Shown piece after piece: positions 1 through 9,351 of a stretch of 64,000 nucleotides of DNA. Source of the stretch: a bacterium (GTDB lineage Bacteria; SZUA-79; Acidulodesulfobacterales; Acidulodesulfobacteraceae); contig JAKAQP010000003.1 in NCBI GenBank assembly GCA_021822485.1, positions 1 through 64,000 of the forward strand. Direction: 5' to 3'. The notes under the pieces are model-generated. The model was not told the origin of the DNA and searched no databases. It saw only the letters and a list, made by a program, of their open reading frames with translations. Position 1 is the stretch's first letter; each line of letters starts with the position of its first letter. The translations under genes and the position numbers were made by a program.

Positions 1-314
1 TTAGATATACAATATAATACGGCTTTGCATTTTTAGCAAGATTAAAATATAAATTACCGATTTAATAAATTTTACCAAAGAAATGTTAATAAAAAATATA
101 TGTTTTATAAACGACAATATATTTTTTTACGCAATAAAACTATAAAAATAAAAATTTAATCGTTTACGTAATATTTATTTTAAATTAACATTAATGAGAT
201 ATAATTATTTCATGAATAATTTTAGTCCGTTTCATTTAAATATTGCCTGCCGAAATTATTCATTTATTTTTAATTTAACTTTATTTAACTTTTAATTTAA
301 AGGAGAGATTTAAA
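1..314. other. AT-rich intergenic region with candidate promoter for the Spy-like gene
   Basis: No open reading frame of convincing length is seen on either strand. A TATAAT hexamer at 200-205 could be the -10 element for the gene starting at 315, but no clear -35 lies at the right distance. A strong ribosome binding site (AAGGAGAG) precedes that gene. No CpxR-like GTAAA direct repeat was recognised. Confidence 0.4.
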
Positions 315-863
315 ATGAAAAAGTCTAAATTTTTTTTCCTGTTTATGTTTTTGTTGGCATTTGTCTTTACGGGAACGTATTTTGCGGGAAAAGCTTTTGC
401 ATTTCAAGGCATGCAAAAACACAATTTTATGGGGCATAAATTTATGCGCCGCGGTAAAATGAATATGTGGATGAGAATAGGTATGTTTAATGTTTTTACG
501 CTCAAAAAGAAATTGCATTTAAATAAAAATCAGTTTCATCAAATTATGCTGTTTAAACGCCAGGAATTTAAAACTTTTAAGTCTAATATGGGAAACTTTG
601 GAAATCCGCTGCTTGCGGCAATGAAATCCGGTACGTTCGACAAAAGCGTTTTCGTATCGGGTATTACGAATAAAGTTAAAAATATGGCCGAAATTAAAGC
701 AAACTTTTTTCAAAAATTCTTTAGCGTTTTAACGCCGAAACAGAGAAACGAATTTGTGCAAATGATGAAGAACAGAATTGCCGATAAAATTAAACGCCTT
801 GAGTTTATGAAAAAAATGTTGGACAAAAAAATTAAGGCAATGAAAGAAAATATGTCCGAATAA
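315..863 (+). CDS. Spy/CpxP-like periplasmic protein
   Basis: A 182-residue secreted protein. The N-terminus is a clear signal peptide (KK, then a hydrophobic stretch ending near AFA at about residue 30). The mature part is very basic, Met- and Phe-rich and predicted helical. It carries an LTPKQRNEF segment, the LTxxQ motif typical of the Spy/CpxP family of periplasmic chaperones and stress adaptors. The ATG follows an AAGGAGAG ribosome binding site at good distance. A response regulator and a histidine kinase follow on the same strand, the arrangement of cpxP-cpxR-cpxA-like modules, so a role in sensing or buffering envelope or metal stress is inferred. The family call rests on one short motif plus context. 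Confidence 0.6.
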   Translation: MKKSKFFFLFMFLLAFVFTGTYFAGKAFAFQGMQKHNFMGHKFMRRGKMNMWMRIGMFNVFTLKKKLHLNKNQFHQIMLFKRQEFKTFKSNMGNFGNPLLAAMKSGTFDKSVFVSGITNKVKNMAEIKANFFQKFFSVLTPKQRNEFVQMMKNRIADKIKRLEFMKKMLDKKIKAMKENMSE

Positions 864-1116
864 TATCTTTTTTTTGAATATCGATTGGCATTATTAGTAT
901 TAATCGGCATCCTGAACGGTTAATTTTAAATTTTGCGAAGCGGTTGCGTTATTTGTTATCATCATATTAATGTGGCCGCTTCCGCCGTCTTATTTATCAA
1001 ATTAATATAGTAATGCAATTTAATTCGATATTTATTATATTATATCCTTTATGGCATGCGAAGTTTTAACAATTTTTTTATTTTACATACTATCATTATA
1101 AATATTATTAAATATT

Positions 1117-1821
1117 ATGACAAAAGTTATAATGATTGAAGACGACAAAGAAATCGCCGAACTCTTAAAAGAATATCTTTATAAATTTAATATAGAACTG
1201 GTAAATTTTGAAACAGCGGAAGGCGGACTTAACGCTTTAAAAGAGAATGCAGACGGCTTTGACCTTTTAATTTTAGACCTGACGTTACCGGACTCCGACG
1301 GATTAGAAGTATGCAAATCTGTTTCTCAGTTATACGCTCTTCCGATAATTATATCTTCGGCAAGGGGCGATTATTCCGACATAGTAACGGGACTTGAAAT
1401 AGGCGCAGACGATTACGTCGCAAAACCTTACAATCCGCGAGAGCTTGTCGCGCGGATCAGGGCGATAACCAGAAGAAAAGCGTCTAATAAAAGCAAGGTT
1501 ACCGGCAATAATGAGGTTGATAACGGCGGCGGCTTTGAAATAGACGAAAACAAAATGCTTATTAAAAAAAATGGGAAAACCGTCGACTTAACCTCTGCGG
1601 AATACGAGCTTTTTTTGCTTTTATATAAAAATAAAGGAAACGTTATTACAAGAGACTATATTTTGGAAAATATTAAAACTATGAGCTATGAAAGCATAGA
1701 CAGGACAGTCGACGTTTTGATAGGAAGAATAAGAAAAAAAATAGGGGACGATCCGCGAAATCCAAAATACATTAAGTCCATAAGGGGTTATGGATATAAA
1801 TTTTACTATGATGAAAATTAA
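1117..1821 (+). CDS. OmpR/PhoB-family response regulator (CpxR-like)
   Basis: A 234-residue two-domain transcription regulator. The receiver domain (about 3-115) shows the acidic pocket IEDD (8-10), phosphoacceptor Asp54 in LLILDLTLPDSDG and Lys103 in ADDYVAKPY. The C-terminal winged helix (about 135-230) has the family pattern TSAEYELFLLLYKNKGNVITRD and SIRGYGYKF. It overlaps the downstream kinase gene by a few bases, so the two are almost certainly one transcriptional unit. CpxR-like function is inferred from the upstream Spy/CpxP-like gene; another OmpR-family specificity is possible. No good Shine-Dalgarno is seen before the ATG. Confidence 0.88.
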   Translation: MTKVIMIEDDKEIAELLKEYLYKFNIELVNFETAEGGLNALKENADGFDLLILDLTLPDSDGLEVCKSVSQLYALPIIISSARGDYSDIVTGLEIGADDYVAKPYNPRELVARIRAITRRKASNKSKVTGNNEVDNGGGFEIDENKMLIKKNGKTVDLTSAEYELFLLLYKNKGNVITRDYILENIKTMSYESIDRTVDVLIGRIRKKIGDDPRNPKYIKSIRGYGYKFYYDEN

Positions 1822-3055
1822 CAGACACTCCGTATTGTTTAAAATAAATATAGTTTTTATTCTGTCTTTTGCGGTATTGCTGTTTTTCTATTTATTTGCG
1901 CATAAAATAATAAACCGCGTCGAAACTTTCAAATTTCTTAGAAAAGCCGTGTTTCTCGTTAAAAAAAATAAATTAAAAGACGCCGAAATGTTCGGCGTTA
2001 ATTTAATAAAAAATACAAAAAATATCGATAAGATTTTAAAAAACGGCAAAATTATATTAAAAAGAAATCCTCCCCGCCTTAATTATACGCTTAATTTACT
2101 AAGCCTAGACGGAAATAAGTATTTATATTTCAAGTCTAAAACGGGAACAACTAATCTTTTATTAAAAAGAATTTCCGGCATAAACGAAAGGCAGAACATT
2201 TTATTAGCCGCATGGATAGGTTTAAACGTTATACTTATTCTCTTGTATATTAGTATATTCCGCTCTATAAGGCCTCTTAAAAAATTAAGGGACAATATTG
2301 AAGAATTTAAAAACGGAAATATATACGTCGATTTAAGCGGCTATGCTTCAAGAAAGGATGAGATAGGATTTTTGGCGAAAGAATTTAAAGAAGCTGTAGA
2401 TAATCTTAAAAAAACCATGAATACTAGAGTTTGGTTTATTAGAAACATAGCACACGAATTAAAAACGCCTATTACTAAAGGAAAAATTGCCCTCGAATTA
2501 TTAAAAGACGAAGACGAAAATAAAAAAAGAATATTTTCGGACATATTTAACAGGCTTGAAATGCTTATAAACGAACTTTTCGCCGCGGAAAAAATAGCGG
2601 CGGGAAGCGAAATTTTAAATATGACCGCCTGCAGTTTAAAAGACGTAATCGACAGGGCAACCGAACTGCTTTTCGTAAAAAACGACGGCGTTATAAGCGT
2701 TATTTCCGATAATACGAATTATACGGTTAAAGCGGATTGCGAACTGCTTAGCATAGCTATAAAAAATTTATTGGATAATGCGGTTAAATTTAAAACTAAC
2801 GAGGAATCGGCCGTCACCGTAAACATAGAAAAAGGCGTTTTGAACATAATAAACGAAGGAGCAAAACCTTCTATTTCAGAAGACGCTATGTTTGAGCCTT
2901 TTGCAAAAGATATTAACGCAAAAAATAAAGACGGCTTCGGACTCGGTTTGTATATAACAAAACAAATAATAGAAAAACATGGATTAAAAATTATATACGA
3001 ATATACGGGCGGCAAAAATATTTTTAAAATAGATTTAAATAAAATTCAAATTTGA
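1808..3055 (+). CDS. HAMP-domain sensor histidine kinase (CpxA-like)
   Basis: Membrane histidine kinase partner of the preceding regulator. Two transmembrane segments (about residues 9-30 and 135-157) enclose a periplasmic sensor of roughly 100 residues. HAMP, dimerisation and ATPase domains follow. The phosphoacceptor is in HELKTPITKGK, the N box in NLLDNAVKF and the G box in GFGLGLYI. The ORF track starts at 1790, but the ATGATG at 1808/1811 overlapping the regulator stop gives the usual coupled start and I prefer it. The substrate or stress sensed cannot be read from the sequence. Confidence 0.85.
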   Translation: MMKINRHSVLFKINIVFILSFAVLLFFYLFAHKIINRVETFKFLRKAVFLVKKNKLKDAEMFGVNLIKNTKNIDKILKNGKIILKRNPPRLNYTLNLLSLDGNKYLYFKSKTGTTNLLLKRISGINERQNILLAAWIGLNVILILLYISIFRSIRPLKKLRDNIEEFKNGNIYVDLSGYASRKDEIGFLAKEFKEAVDNLKKTMNTRVWFIRNIAHELKTPITKGKIALELLKDEDENKKRIFSDIFNRLEMLINELFAAEKIAAGSEILNMTACSLKDVIDRATELLFVKNDGVISVISDNTNYTVKADCELLSIAIKNLLDNAVKFKTNEESAVTVNIEKGVLNIINEGAKPSISEDAMFEPFAKDINAKNKDGFGLGLYITKQIIEKHGLKIIYEYTGGKNIFKIDLNKIQI

Positions 3056-3086
3056 TTATTATTTAAATTCGTTGTATATTAAATAA

Positions 3087-3608
3087 ATGGGGTTATTTGG
3101 AAAAATTTTTTTTGCAATAGTTATAGATATATTTTTAGAAATTTACGTATTTATAGAAATAGCCGAAAGATTGGGCTATGCCGAAACAGCCGGCCTTTTG
3201 ATATTATTTAGTATAGCCGGTTACGTAATAACTAAAAGAATTAAATATGCCGCTTTTCAAAATGCGCTATCCGATTTTTCAAAAGGAAAAATTTTAAATA
3301 AAAATTTTATTAAATCGGCGGCTTACTTTATCGCCGGAGTGCTGTTTTTTATTCCCGGATTTATAACCGACTGCATAGCGGTTCTTTTTTTGATTCCGTT
3401 TTTAAATTATTTTCTAATATATCTGATATTTAAATACTTCAAAAATAAATTGAAAGGCAATTTTACTTATTATTATCATAACGTACATAACGAAGCCGAA
3501 GACGGCATGGATGTATTTACGACGGAAGCCGGAGAGGCTGAAGATCCCGACGCTGATGAAAAACCGCATAAGACTAATTTAATCTCCCTGCCTTTTAAAA
3601 AACACTAA
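3087..3608 (+). CDS. fxsA: FxsA-family inner-membrane protein
   Basis: A 173-residue membrane protein. It matches the FxsA pattern: an N-terminal hydrophobic segment with DIFLEIYVFIEIAERLG, then helices around 33-50 and 90-125 and an acidic-to-basic cytoplasmic tail. Escherichia coli FxsA relieves phage T7 exclusion by the F plasmid when overproduced; its normal job is unknown. It follows the kinase gene by about 30 bases, possibly as the last gene of that unit. It ends facing the convergent complex-I-like cluster. Confidence 0.75.
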   Translation: MGLFGKIFFAIVIDIFLEIYVFIEIAERLGYAETAGLLILFSIAGYVITKRIKYAAFQNALSDFSKGKILNKNFIKSAAYFIAGVLFFIPGFITDCIAVLFLIPFLNYFLIYLIFKYFKNKLKGNFTYYYHNVHNEAEDGMDVFTTEAGEAEDPDADEKPHKTNLISLPFKKH

Positions 3609-3671
3609 AATAAATAAAATACTGCTTTTTTATCGTTTCGTTTTGAAACTGTCCCTCCTGCATTATAAATT

Positions 3672-5774
3672 TTACAAGGGTATCATAACGATTATAAAAA
3701 AAGCCGCGATAAAGACGAAGAATATATAAAATATGTACAAATTTAAAGAACCGTTCTGCATAAGTTCGGTCGTTACGGAACTGATTTTTTCGAACAGTTT
3801 TATCAGGGGCAGATATAGATAATATTCGATAAGCGGAAATATATAAGAGCCGTAACCGCTTGAATTATGATAATAAGACGAGTAAGGAAAAGGGTTTTTA
3901 AGTTCGTGAGGATGTTTTGATGTTTCGCTTTGAACATGTACCCTGCTTCTTTTTTTATAAACAAGATTAAACATAATTCTTAAAGCATTGGAAAAACCCA
4001 GCGCCGATACCTGCGCATGCGGATTTATTAAATTTTTGCTTCCGCCGCCTGTCCATGCGTAATCCACGAAACGCTGCTTGGGTTTTACTATAGTTTTATA
4101 TAAAATATAAAGGATTAATATAAACGCGATCGATACGAAAAACAGGTAAACAGGGCTTGACGCAGAAAACGAGCTGTAATAAGGTATAAATATATAATTT
4201 TTTAATATTTTACCGCTAATATTAATGTGATATATAGACTGCGATACTTTTGACAGAACCGGAGTATATAAAAACATAAAGCCCGCCAACGATATGCCGA
4301 TAAGCGCCGGTATTAAAAGGGCTATATTCATAGAAAACGGAACTTCTTTCGCTTGTTTTGCTTCCTTTGACTTCGGCAAACCGAGAAACGTAAGTCCGTA
4401 TAATTTTACGTAAGTCGAAACAGCAACGGCCATACTTAAAGCCATTATGGCTCCTACCGTAAAAATAAGTATCCTTGGAAGAACGGAACTTATATGAAAA
4501 CCTAAAAAAACAACCTCGAGATTGAGCCATTCGGAAACGAACCCGTTAAGCGGCGGAATTCCGGCGGCGGATAAAATCCCTATAAATATAAGCACTCCGG
4601 TCAAAGGCATGCCTTTTAAAATTCCTCCGAATTTATCGATATCGTGGCTTCCCGTTTCATATTCTATATTTCCCGAACCCATAAATAAAAGGCTTTTAAA
4701 AAACGCATGATTTATTAGAGCATATAGCGAGGCGACGAGAGCAAGCGCTGAGAGACCGGCCAAACCGAAATAATTATAATAAAGCGATGCGCCTATTCCG
4801 GTTAATATCAAACCCATATTATCGACGGTAGAATATGACAACAGCACTTTAATATCATGCGTCTGAGACATATATAAAACGCCGAAAAACATCGTTGACG
4901 CCGCAATAATCAATACGATTGAACCAAGCATTAACGCAGTGTTTAGCGGATGAAGAACATAAAGTCCAAACCTGATGACCCCGTAAACTCCGCAGGACGT
5001 CAACACGCCGCTTAAAACTCCGGACACTCCCGAAGGCGACGCGGGATGAGCCTCAGGCAGCCATATATGAAGTGGAACTATGCCCATTTTTGCCCCGAAA
5101 CCGAATAAAAACAACAGAAAAACTATTTCTTTTACATAAGCCGGCATCGTTAAACTTTTAAGCGTTTCGAAATTAAAACTATTTGCATGCAAATATAAAA
5201 TTATTAAACCGACTATTATAAGCATTGCGCCTATTTCCATTATGACCGCCATTAAAAAAGCTGCCCTCTTGGTTCCCTTGACATAATGTTTGGTCATTAC
5301 AAGAAAATAGGAAGATACCGCCATAATTTCCCAAAAAATTATGAATATAAAGCCGTTAAAAGAAATAATGACGTAATAAACGCTGATAAGCATTATGCCG
5401 AACAGGAACGAAAAAAGCGGCGTATTTATCTCTCGCCCTATCTTTTCGATATATTTTATCTGGTAGAGGGCTATATAAAAAAATACCGAAAAAATAAACA
5501 GTATAAAAAAATCGCTTAGCGGGTCGAATTTTAATATTATTCTGCCTGCCGGAAAAAATCTTCCAATCTGAAACGACAGGTTTAAAAGATTTCCCGCTTC
5601 CATAAACGAAATTACCGAATATAAAACAGCCGTAAAGGAAGCCGCCATATATAGAATGTTTGAAAAAACGAAGGGTATGGATTTAAATCTATCCCCCGAA
5701 ATCAAACCTATCATCGAAACAATAACGCCGGATAACGAAAAAAGTAAAAATAGATAATAATAATTATACGTCAT
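3672..5774 (-). CDS. HyfB/NuoL-like proton-conducting antiporter subunit of Ehr-like complex
   Basis: A 700-residue polytopic membrane protein of the Mrp/NuoL antiporter family, closest in style to HyfB/HycC. It has about 15 hydrophobic helices, the conserved core WLPEAHPASPSGVSGVLSG (about 235-255), and a C-terminal extension with additional helices. It should form a proton- or sodium-translocating channel in the membrane arm. It is the last gene of the six-gene unit and overlaps the fusion gene upstream by ATGA (5771-5774), so translation is coupled. In known hyf operons hyfB comes first; here it is last. Confidence 0.85.
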   Translation of the reverse strand: MTYNYYYLFLLFSLSGVIVSMIGLISGDRFKSIPFVFSNILYMAASFTAVLYSVISFMEAGNLLNLSFQIGRFFPAGRIILKFDPLSDFFILFIFSVFFYIALYQIKYIEKIGREINTPLFSFLFGIMLISVYYVIISFNGFIFIIFWEIMAVSSYFLVMTKHYVKGTKRAAFLMAVIMEIGAMLIIVGLIILYLHANSFNFETLKSLTMPAYVKEIVFLLFLFGFGAKMGIVPLHIWLPEAHPASPSGVSGVLSGVLTSCGVYGVIRFGLYVLHPLNTALMLGSIVLIIAASTMFFGVLYMSQTHDIKVLLSYSTVDNMGLILTGIGASLYYNYFGLAGLSALALVASLYALINHAFFKSLLFMGSGNIEYETGSHDIDKFGGILKGMPLTGVLIFIGILSAAGIPPLNGFVSEWLNLEVVFLGFHISSVLPRILIFTVGAIMALSMAVAVSTYVKLYGLTFLGLPKSKEAKQAKEVPFSMNIALLIPALIGISLAGFMFLYTPVLSKVSQSIYHINISGKILKNYIFIPYYSSFSASSPVYLFFVSIAFILILYILYKTIVKPKQRFVDYAWTGGGSKNLINPHAQVSALGFSNALRIMFNLVYKKRSRVHVQSETSKHPHELKNPFPYSSYYHNSSGYGSYIFPLIEYYLYLPLIKLFEKISSVTTELMQNGSLNLYIFYIFFVFIAAFFIIVMIPL

Positions 5775-6583
5775 TTTAAACCGCCATTTTTTATTAACAG
5801 CAAAACGTTTAATATTTCAAAAGGATTTGGCGGACAGTGCGGCAGCATAATTACGTTTTCGTTATCGAGTAAAGCAAGCAGGTTTGAATCCTCCGCCCCC
5901 TTTGCCGTTTCGTTCTCGAAAATGCCGCCGAAAATAGCGCATGAACCTGCCAAAACGATAAACCTCGGTTTCGGAATATTATCTAAAACATTTAAAAATA
6001 CCTCCTTCATTCGTTCCGTAAAAGTTCCGGTCGCAAGCAAAACATCGGCAAACCTTGGACTTGGCGTAATAAATATTCCTAACCTGTGCATATTGTAATA
6101 CGGATTGTTTAACGCGTTTATTTCCGATTCGCACGCCCCGCAAGAACCCGTATCTATATGTTTAACAAATAACGATTTTTTAAAAATTTTTTTATCGGCC
6201 GTATAATTTTGCGGACATATATTGAAATCTAATCCTGCTGCATAACTTATTGCGCCGATACCTCCTGAGCCGTTAACATCGATACAAACGTCTATGCACA
6301 ATCCGCAAAAAATACACCTTTCCGCATCGATAACTTTTAACGGCGCACATTCCTTTATTTCTTCTTCATCGGATAAATTACTCAGGTTTATTGCTTTCGT
6401 CGGACAAACAAGTTCGCACTCCCTGCATTTCCGTTCCCGCTCGTTGTCTTTTTTTGTCAAATTTAAACATTTCCGTTCATTTATTTTTATCGATGAGATA
6501 AACCCGTCGTAAAAATCGTTTTCTTTAGGAAATTTAACCGATTTTATTCCGAATTTTAATCCGTTATAAGTCCAGAAAGCCAT
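5771..6583 (-). CDS. Ferredoxin fused to NuoB/HyfI-like small subunit
   Basis: A 270-residue fusion of two proteins that are separate in known hydrogenase-4 and complex I operons. Residues about 30-105 are a 2x[4Fe-4S] ferredoxin-like (HyfH/NuoI) domain. The second cluster motif is complete (Cys90, 93, 96, 100). The first lacks the usual first cysteine (CRECELVCP gives Cys53, 56, 60), and Cys39 might substitute. Residues about 135-270 are the NuoB/HyfI-like subunit with the proximal cluster ligands Cys148, Cys151, Cys214 and Cys250 (CGAC, AGSCAIFGG, PHCPPNP). It should pass electrons inside a membrane-bound complex. It sits between the hyfG-like and hyfB-like genes and overlaps the latter. 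Confidence 0.85.
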   Translation of the reverse strand: MAFWTYNGLKFGIKSVKFPKENDFYDGFISSIKINERKCLNLTKKDNERERKCRECELVCPTKAINLSNLSDEEEIKECAPLKVIDAERCIFCGLCIDVCIDVNGSGGIGAISYAAGLDFNICPQNYTADKKIFKKSLFVKHIDTGSCGACESEINALNNPYYNMHRLGIFITPSPRFADVLLATGTFTERMKEVFLNVLDNIPKPRFIVLAGSCAIFGGIFENETAKGAEDSNLLALLDNENVIMLPHCPPNPFEILNVLLLIKNGGLK

Positions 6584-6653
6584 TATGCTTTAATCCTTAT
6601 ATTATAATTCATTATTATATTGATTTTTTTAACTTTATTGTTTTTGTTCCGCT

Positions 6654-7826
6654 TCATTTATCCAATGCCGCAACGGAAAAATTATAACTCGTCTCGTTTA
6701 TGTTAAAATCCATCATCATCGTATTTTTTGTACCGCAGGCAAACAATTTATAATTATTTTCAAACGGATATTTTATGCTTATTTTTTTAAAAATAGTACC
6801 GTCAAAATCTTTTATATAACAAAAAATTGCTCCTTCGGACGATTCCGCGTATCCAAAACCGTGCTTTGACTTTTCGTCTTTAAAATATCGGTTTTCCAAA
6901 TCCTTCGACTCTTCAAATTCTTCCTGCTTCGATAAATAATCCGCCGTGTAACGAAATCCATTTCGTTTAAGCATATCGCGACAGTATTCAAGTATATTTA
7001 AAGACTGCCCTATTTCTTCAATTCTGACCATATATCTCGAAAAAGCATCTCCGTCTTCAAATACGACGGGTTTAACGTTTATTTTACCGTATAAAAGATA
7101 CGGCCTGTTTATTCTTAAATCTGATGAAATACCTGCGCTTTTTGCTGCAACTCCTTTTGCGCAGAACCGCTTTGCCGTTTTTAAATCTATTTTTCCGGTA
7201 GTCTTCAATCTGTCTATGTGGGATTTTGTTTCCATATTTTTTTTAATTATTTCCTGAACTTTATTTACGATTAATCTTACGGAATTAAAAATATTTTCGA
7301 TATCTTCGAGCGATAAATTTACTCTGATTCCGCCTATTTCGTTAATGCCCATAAAATAACGGGATTTTAAATACTTATGAGACAACTGTTTTAACGCCTC
7401 CGCATGATAGGCATATAAAGCGGAAGGAACCTGAATATAGGTGGACTCGGCTATTTCCGATAAATTTTCTATATGGTTTCTGATTCTTTCAAATTCTGCA
7501 AAAAACATTCGCAGAATTTTAATATTATTATGTATTTTATCCTTAAGCCCTAAGAAATCTTCAACGCCGAGGCAGCAGCTCAGGGAAGCGGAAAAAGCGT
7601 GAAGTCCCGATATTCTCTCTATAAGCAAAATCTGTTCGTATAAATTTCTTTTTCCGGCAAGAATGGTTTTAACATTTCTTGTCTTATAACCTGCCGTAAT
7701 TTCTAAATTATGAAGCTCTTCCCCCGACGACAGAAAATTAAATAAAATAGACTCGGAAACGCCTTTTCTTACCGGACCCCAGATAAACTCGTAATCTCCC
7801 AAAAATTTATATTTGCCGTGATTCAT
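6654..7826 (-). CDS. NuoD/HyfG-like large subunit lacking Ni-Fe ligands (Ehr-type)
   Basis: A 390-residue homologue of the group 4 hydrogenase large subunit/NuoD, without an N-terminal NuoC-like domain. The residues that bind the Ni-Fe centre are gone. The N-terminal motif RICGIC reads RISGLH (Ser73, His76), and the C-terminal DPCxSC reads NFSVAA (Ser384, Ala387). The protein ends without the usual protease-cleaved tail. This is the signature of Ehr complexes, described as links between complex I and group 4 hydrogenases. So it should not make or use hydrogen; the electron donor/acceptor or ligand is unknown. Framed by hyfF-like and ferredoxin/hyfI-like genes. Confidence 0.85.
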   Translation of the reverse strand: MNHGKYKFLGDYEFIWGPVRKGVSESILFNFLSSGEELHNLEITAGYKTRNVKTILAGKRNLYEQILLIERISGLHAFSASLSCCLGVEDFLGLKDKIHNNIKILRMFFAEFERIRNHIENLSEIAESTYIQVPSALYAYHAEALKQLSHKYLKSRYFMGINEIGGIRVNLSLEDIENIFNSVRLIVNKVQEIIKKNMETKSHIDRLKTTGKIDLKTAKRFCAKGVAAKSAGISSDLRINRPYLLYGKINVKPVVFEDGDAFSRYMVRIEEIGQSLNILEYCRDMLKRNGFRYTADYLSKQEEFEESKDLENRYFKDEKSKHGFGYAESSEGAIFCYIKDFDGTIFKKISIKYPFENNYKLFACGTKNTMMMDFNINETSYNFSVAALDK

Positions 7827-7851
7827 AACTTTTGTAAATTTTTATTTTATT

Positions 7852-9345
7852 TTATTTTATTTTAAAATTTATGATATGGACTATCCCAATTAATAAATTA
7901 TGCAGACCGCTTGGAATATAAAATCCTAAAATTAACGATGCCGCGAGCGGCAGTAACATAGGCACATATGAAAACGGCGAAAAATCGCCTCTTTCCTCGT
8001 TAAAATTTTCGTCCGCTTTACCGAAAACAATAGAACCCGTTTTCGACAACAGGCTCACAAACGCCGCAATTAAGAGGCTTATCAACAAAACCGTCATCCA
8101 GTAATAGCCGTTTTTTAAACTCTGGAGTATTATTAAAAATTCACCGATAAATATTATAGAAGGCGGGGCGCCGATTAACGCCAGCACGCCGGCAGAAAAT
8201 AAAAAAGCGGTCTTAGGCATAACATAAAAAGCCCCTTTAATTTTTTTAATATCTTTTGTTTTATATTTGTGTAAAAAATTGCCGGAACCGAAAAACATAA
8301 CCGGCTTTATCAGGCTGTGTCCCAGCATTTGCAAAAGCGCGCCAAAAGTTCCGAATATTCCACCCAAACCGAACCCCAAACTAATTATGCTCATATGTTC
8401 TATGCTAGAATACGCGAAAAGCCTCTTCGTAGTTTTTTGATTGATAATTCCCATTACGCCGATAAATAAAGAAAAAAGACCGATTATAATCATAATAGTC
8501 TGAGGGAAGTTAAAACCCAAATTTTTCCCGGTAATATTAAAATACCTCATTATGCCGTACATTGCCGTATTTAAAAGGGAAGCCGAAAGCATGCTTGAAA
8601 TAGGAGAAGGAGCTTCGGAATGGGCATCGGGAAGCCACGTATGCATTGGAGCAAAACCGACTTTAGTGCCCAAACCGATTACTATTAAGACAAATGCGAA
8701 TCTTACTATATCCTTATTGAGATAAACTGCGTTTAAGCTTAAATTAGTCCAATCCATAGATGTAGCAATATTTCCGCTTCCCGGAATATTCCCCGAAAGA
8801 TAAAAAAGTACAGTGCCTAAAAGAGCAAGGGAAATTCCCGCAGAAACTATCACTATGTACTTCCATGCGGCTTCTATAGACTTTTCCGTAACTTCCGCGA
8901 TAACTAAAAAAGCGCTCGTTATCGTCGTAAGTTCGATATCTATAAGATAAACCGCCATGTTATTAATCATGGGGGCAACCAGCATACTCAACGCAAAAAG
9001 ATTTAAAAAAAAATAATACCTGAAAAATTCTCCGTCGGTTATCTGTTCGTCTTCAATTGCAAGCCTCATATATGAAATTCCGTACATAGAAGACAAAAAA
9101 TACACGATGCCGACCAGCAGTATTATATAAGAGCTAAATTTATCTATTACTATCGCCCCGTTAAAAATCGAGACGGTTTTCAGGGTTATCGAAAAGTAAA
9201 GAATAATAAACGCGCCGGCAAGGTCTAAAGAAGAAGAAAAAAGACTTGCATATTCGACAAATCTTTTATTTTTTAAAATAAAAGAACTTAAAGAAACAAA
9301 TAGCGGAATTATCAAAAATATAACGATAAAAAGTTTCATATTCAT
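7852..9345 (-). CDS. HyfF/NuoN-M-like antiporter subunit of Ehr-like complex
   Basis: A 497-residue membrane protein with about 13-14 hydrophobic helices. It has the antiporter-family core HTWLPDAHSEAPSPISSMLS (about 235-255) and the later HSLIKPVMFFGSGN segment carrying a conserved Lys. It is the second ion-channel subunit of the cluster besides the HyfB-like protein. Two such subunits imply at least two ion-translocation paths. It begins just after the hyfE-like stop (spacing 6 bases), within the same unit. Confidence 0.85.
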   Translation of the reverse strand: MNMKLFIVIFLIIPLFVSLSSFILKNKRFVEYASLFSSSLDLAGAFIILYFSITLKTVSIFNGAIVIDKFSSYIILLVGIVYFLSSMYGISYMRLAIEDEQITDGEFFRYYFFLNLFALSMLVAPMINNMAVYLIDIELTTITSAFLVIAEVTEKSIEAAWKYIVIVSAGISLALLGTVLFYLSGNIPGSGNIATSMDWTNLSLNAVYLNKDIVRFAFVLIVIGLGTKVGFAPMHTWLPDAHSEAPSPISSMLSASLLNTAMYGIMRYFNITGKNLGFNFPQTIMIIIGLFSLFIGVMGIINQKTTKRLFAYSSIEHMSIISLGFGLGGIFGTFGALLQMLGHSLIKPVMFFGSGNFLHKYKTKDIKKIKGAFYVMPKTAFLFSAGVLALIGAPPSIIFIGEFLIILQSLKNGYYWMTVLLISLLIAAFVSLLSKTGSIVFGKADENFNEERGDFSPFSYVPMLLPLAASLILGFYIPSGLHNLLIGIVHIINFKIK

Positions 9346-9351
9346 ATGGTT

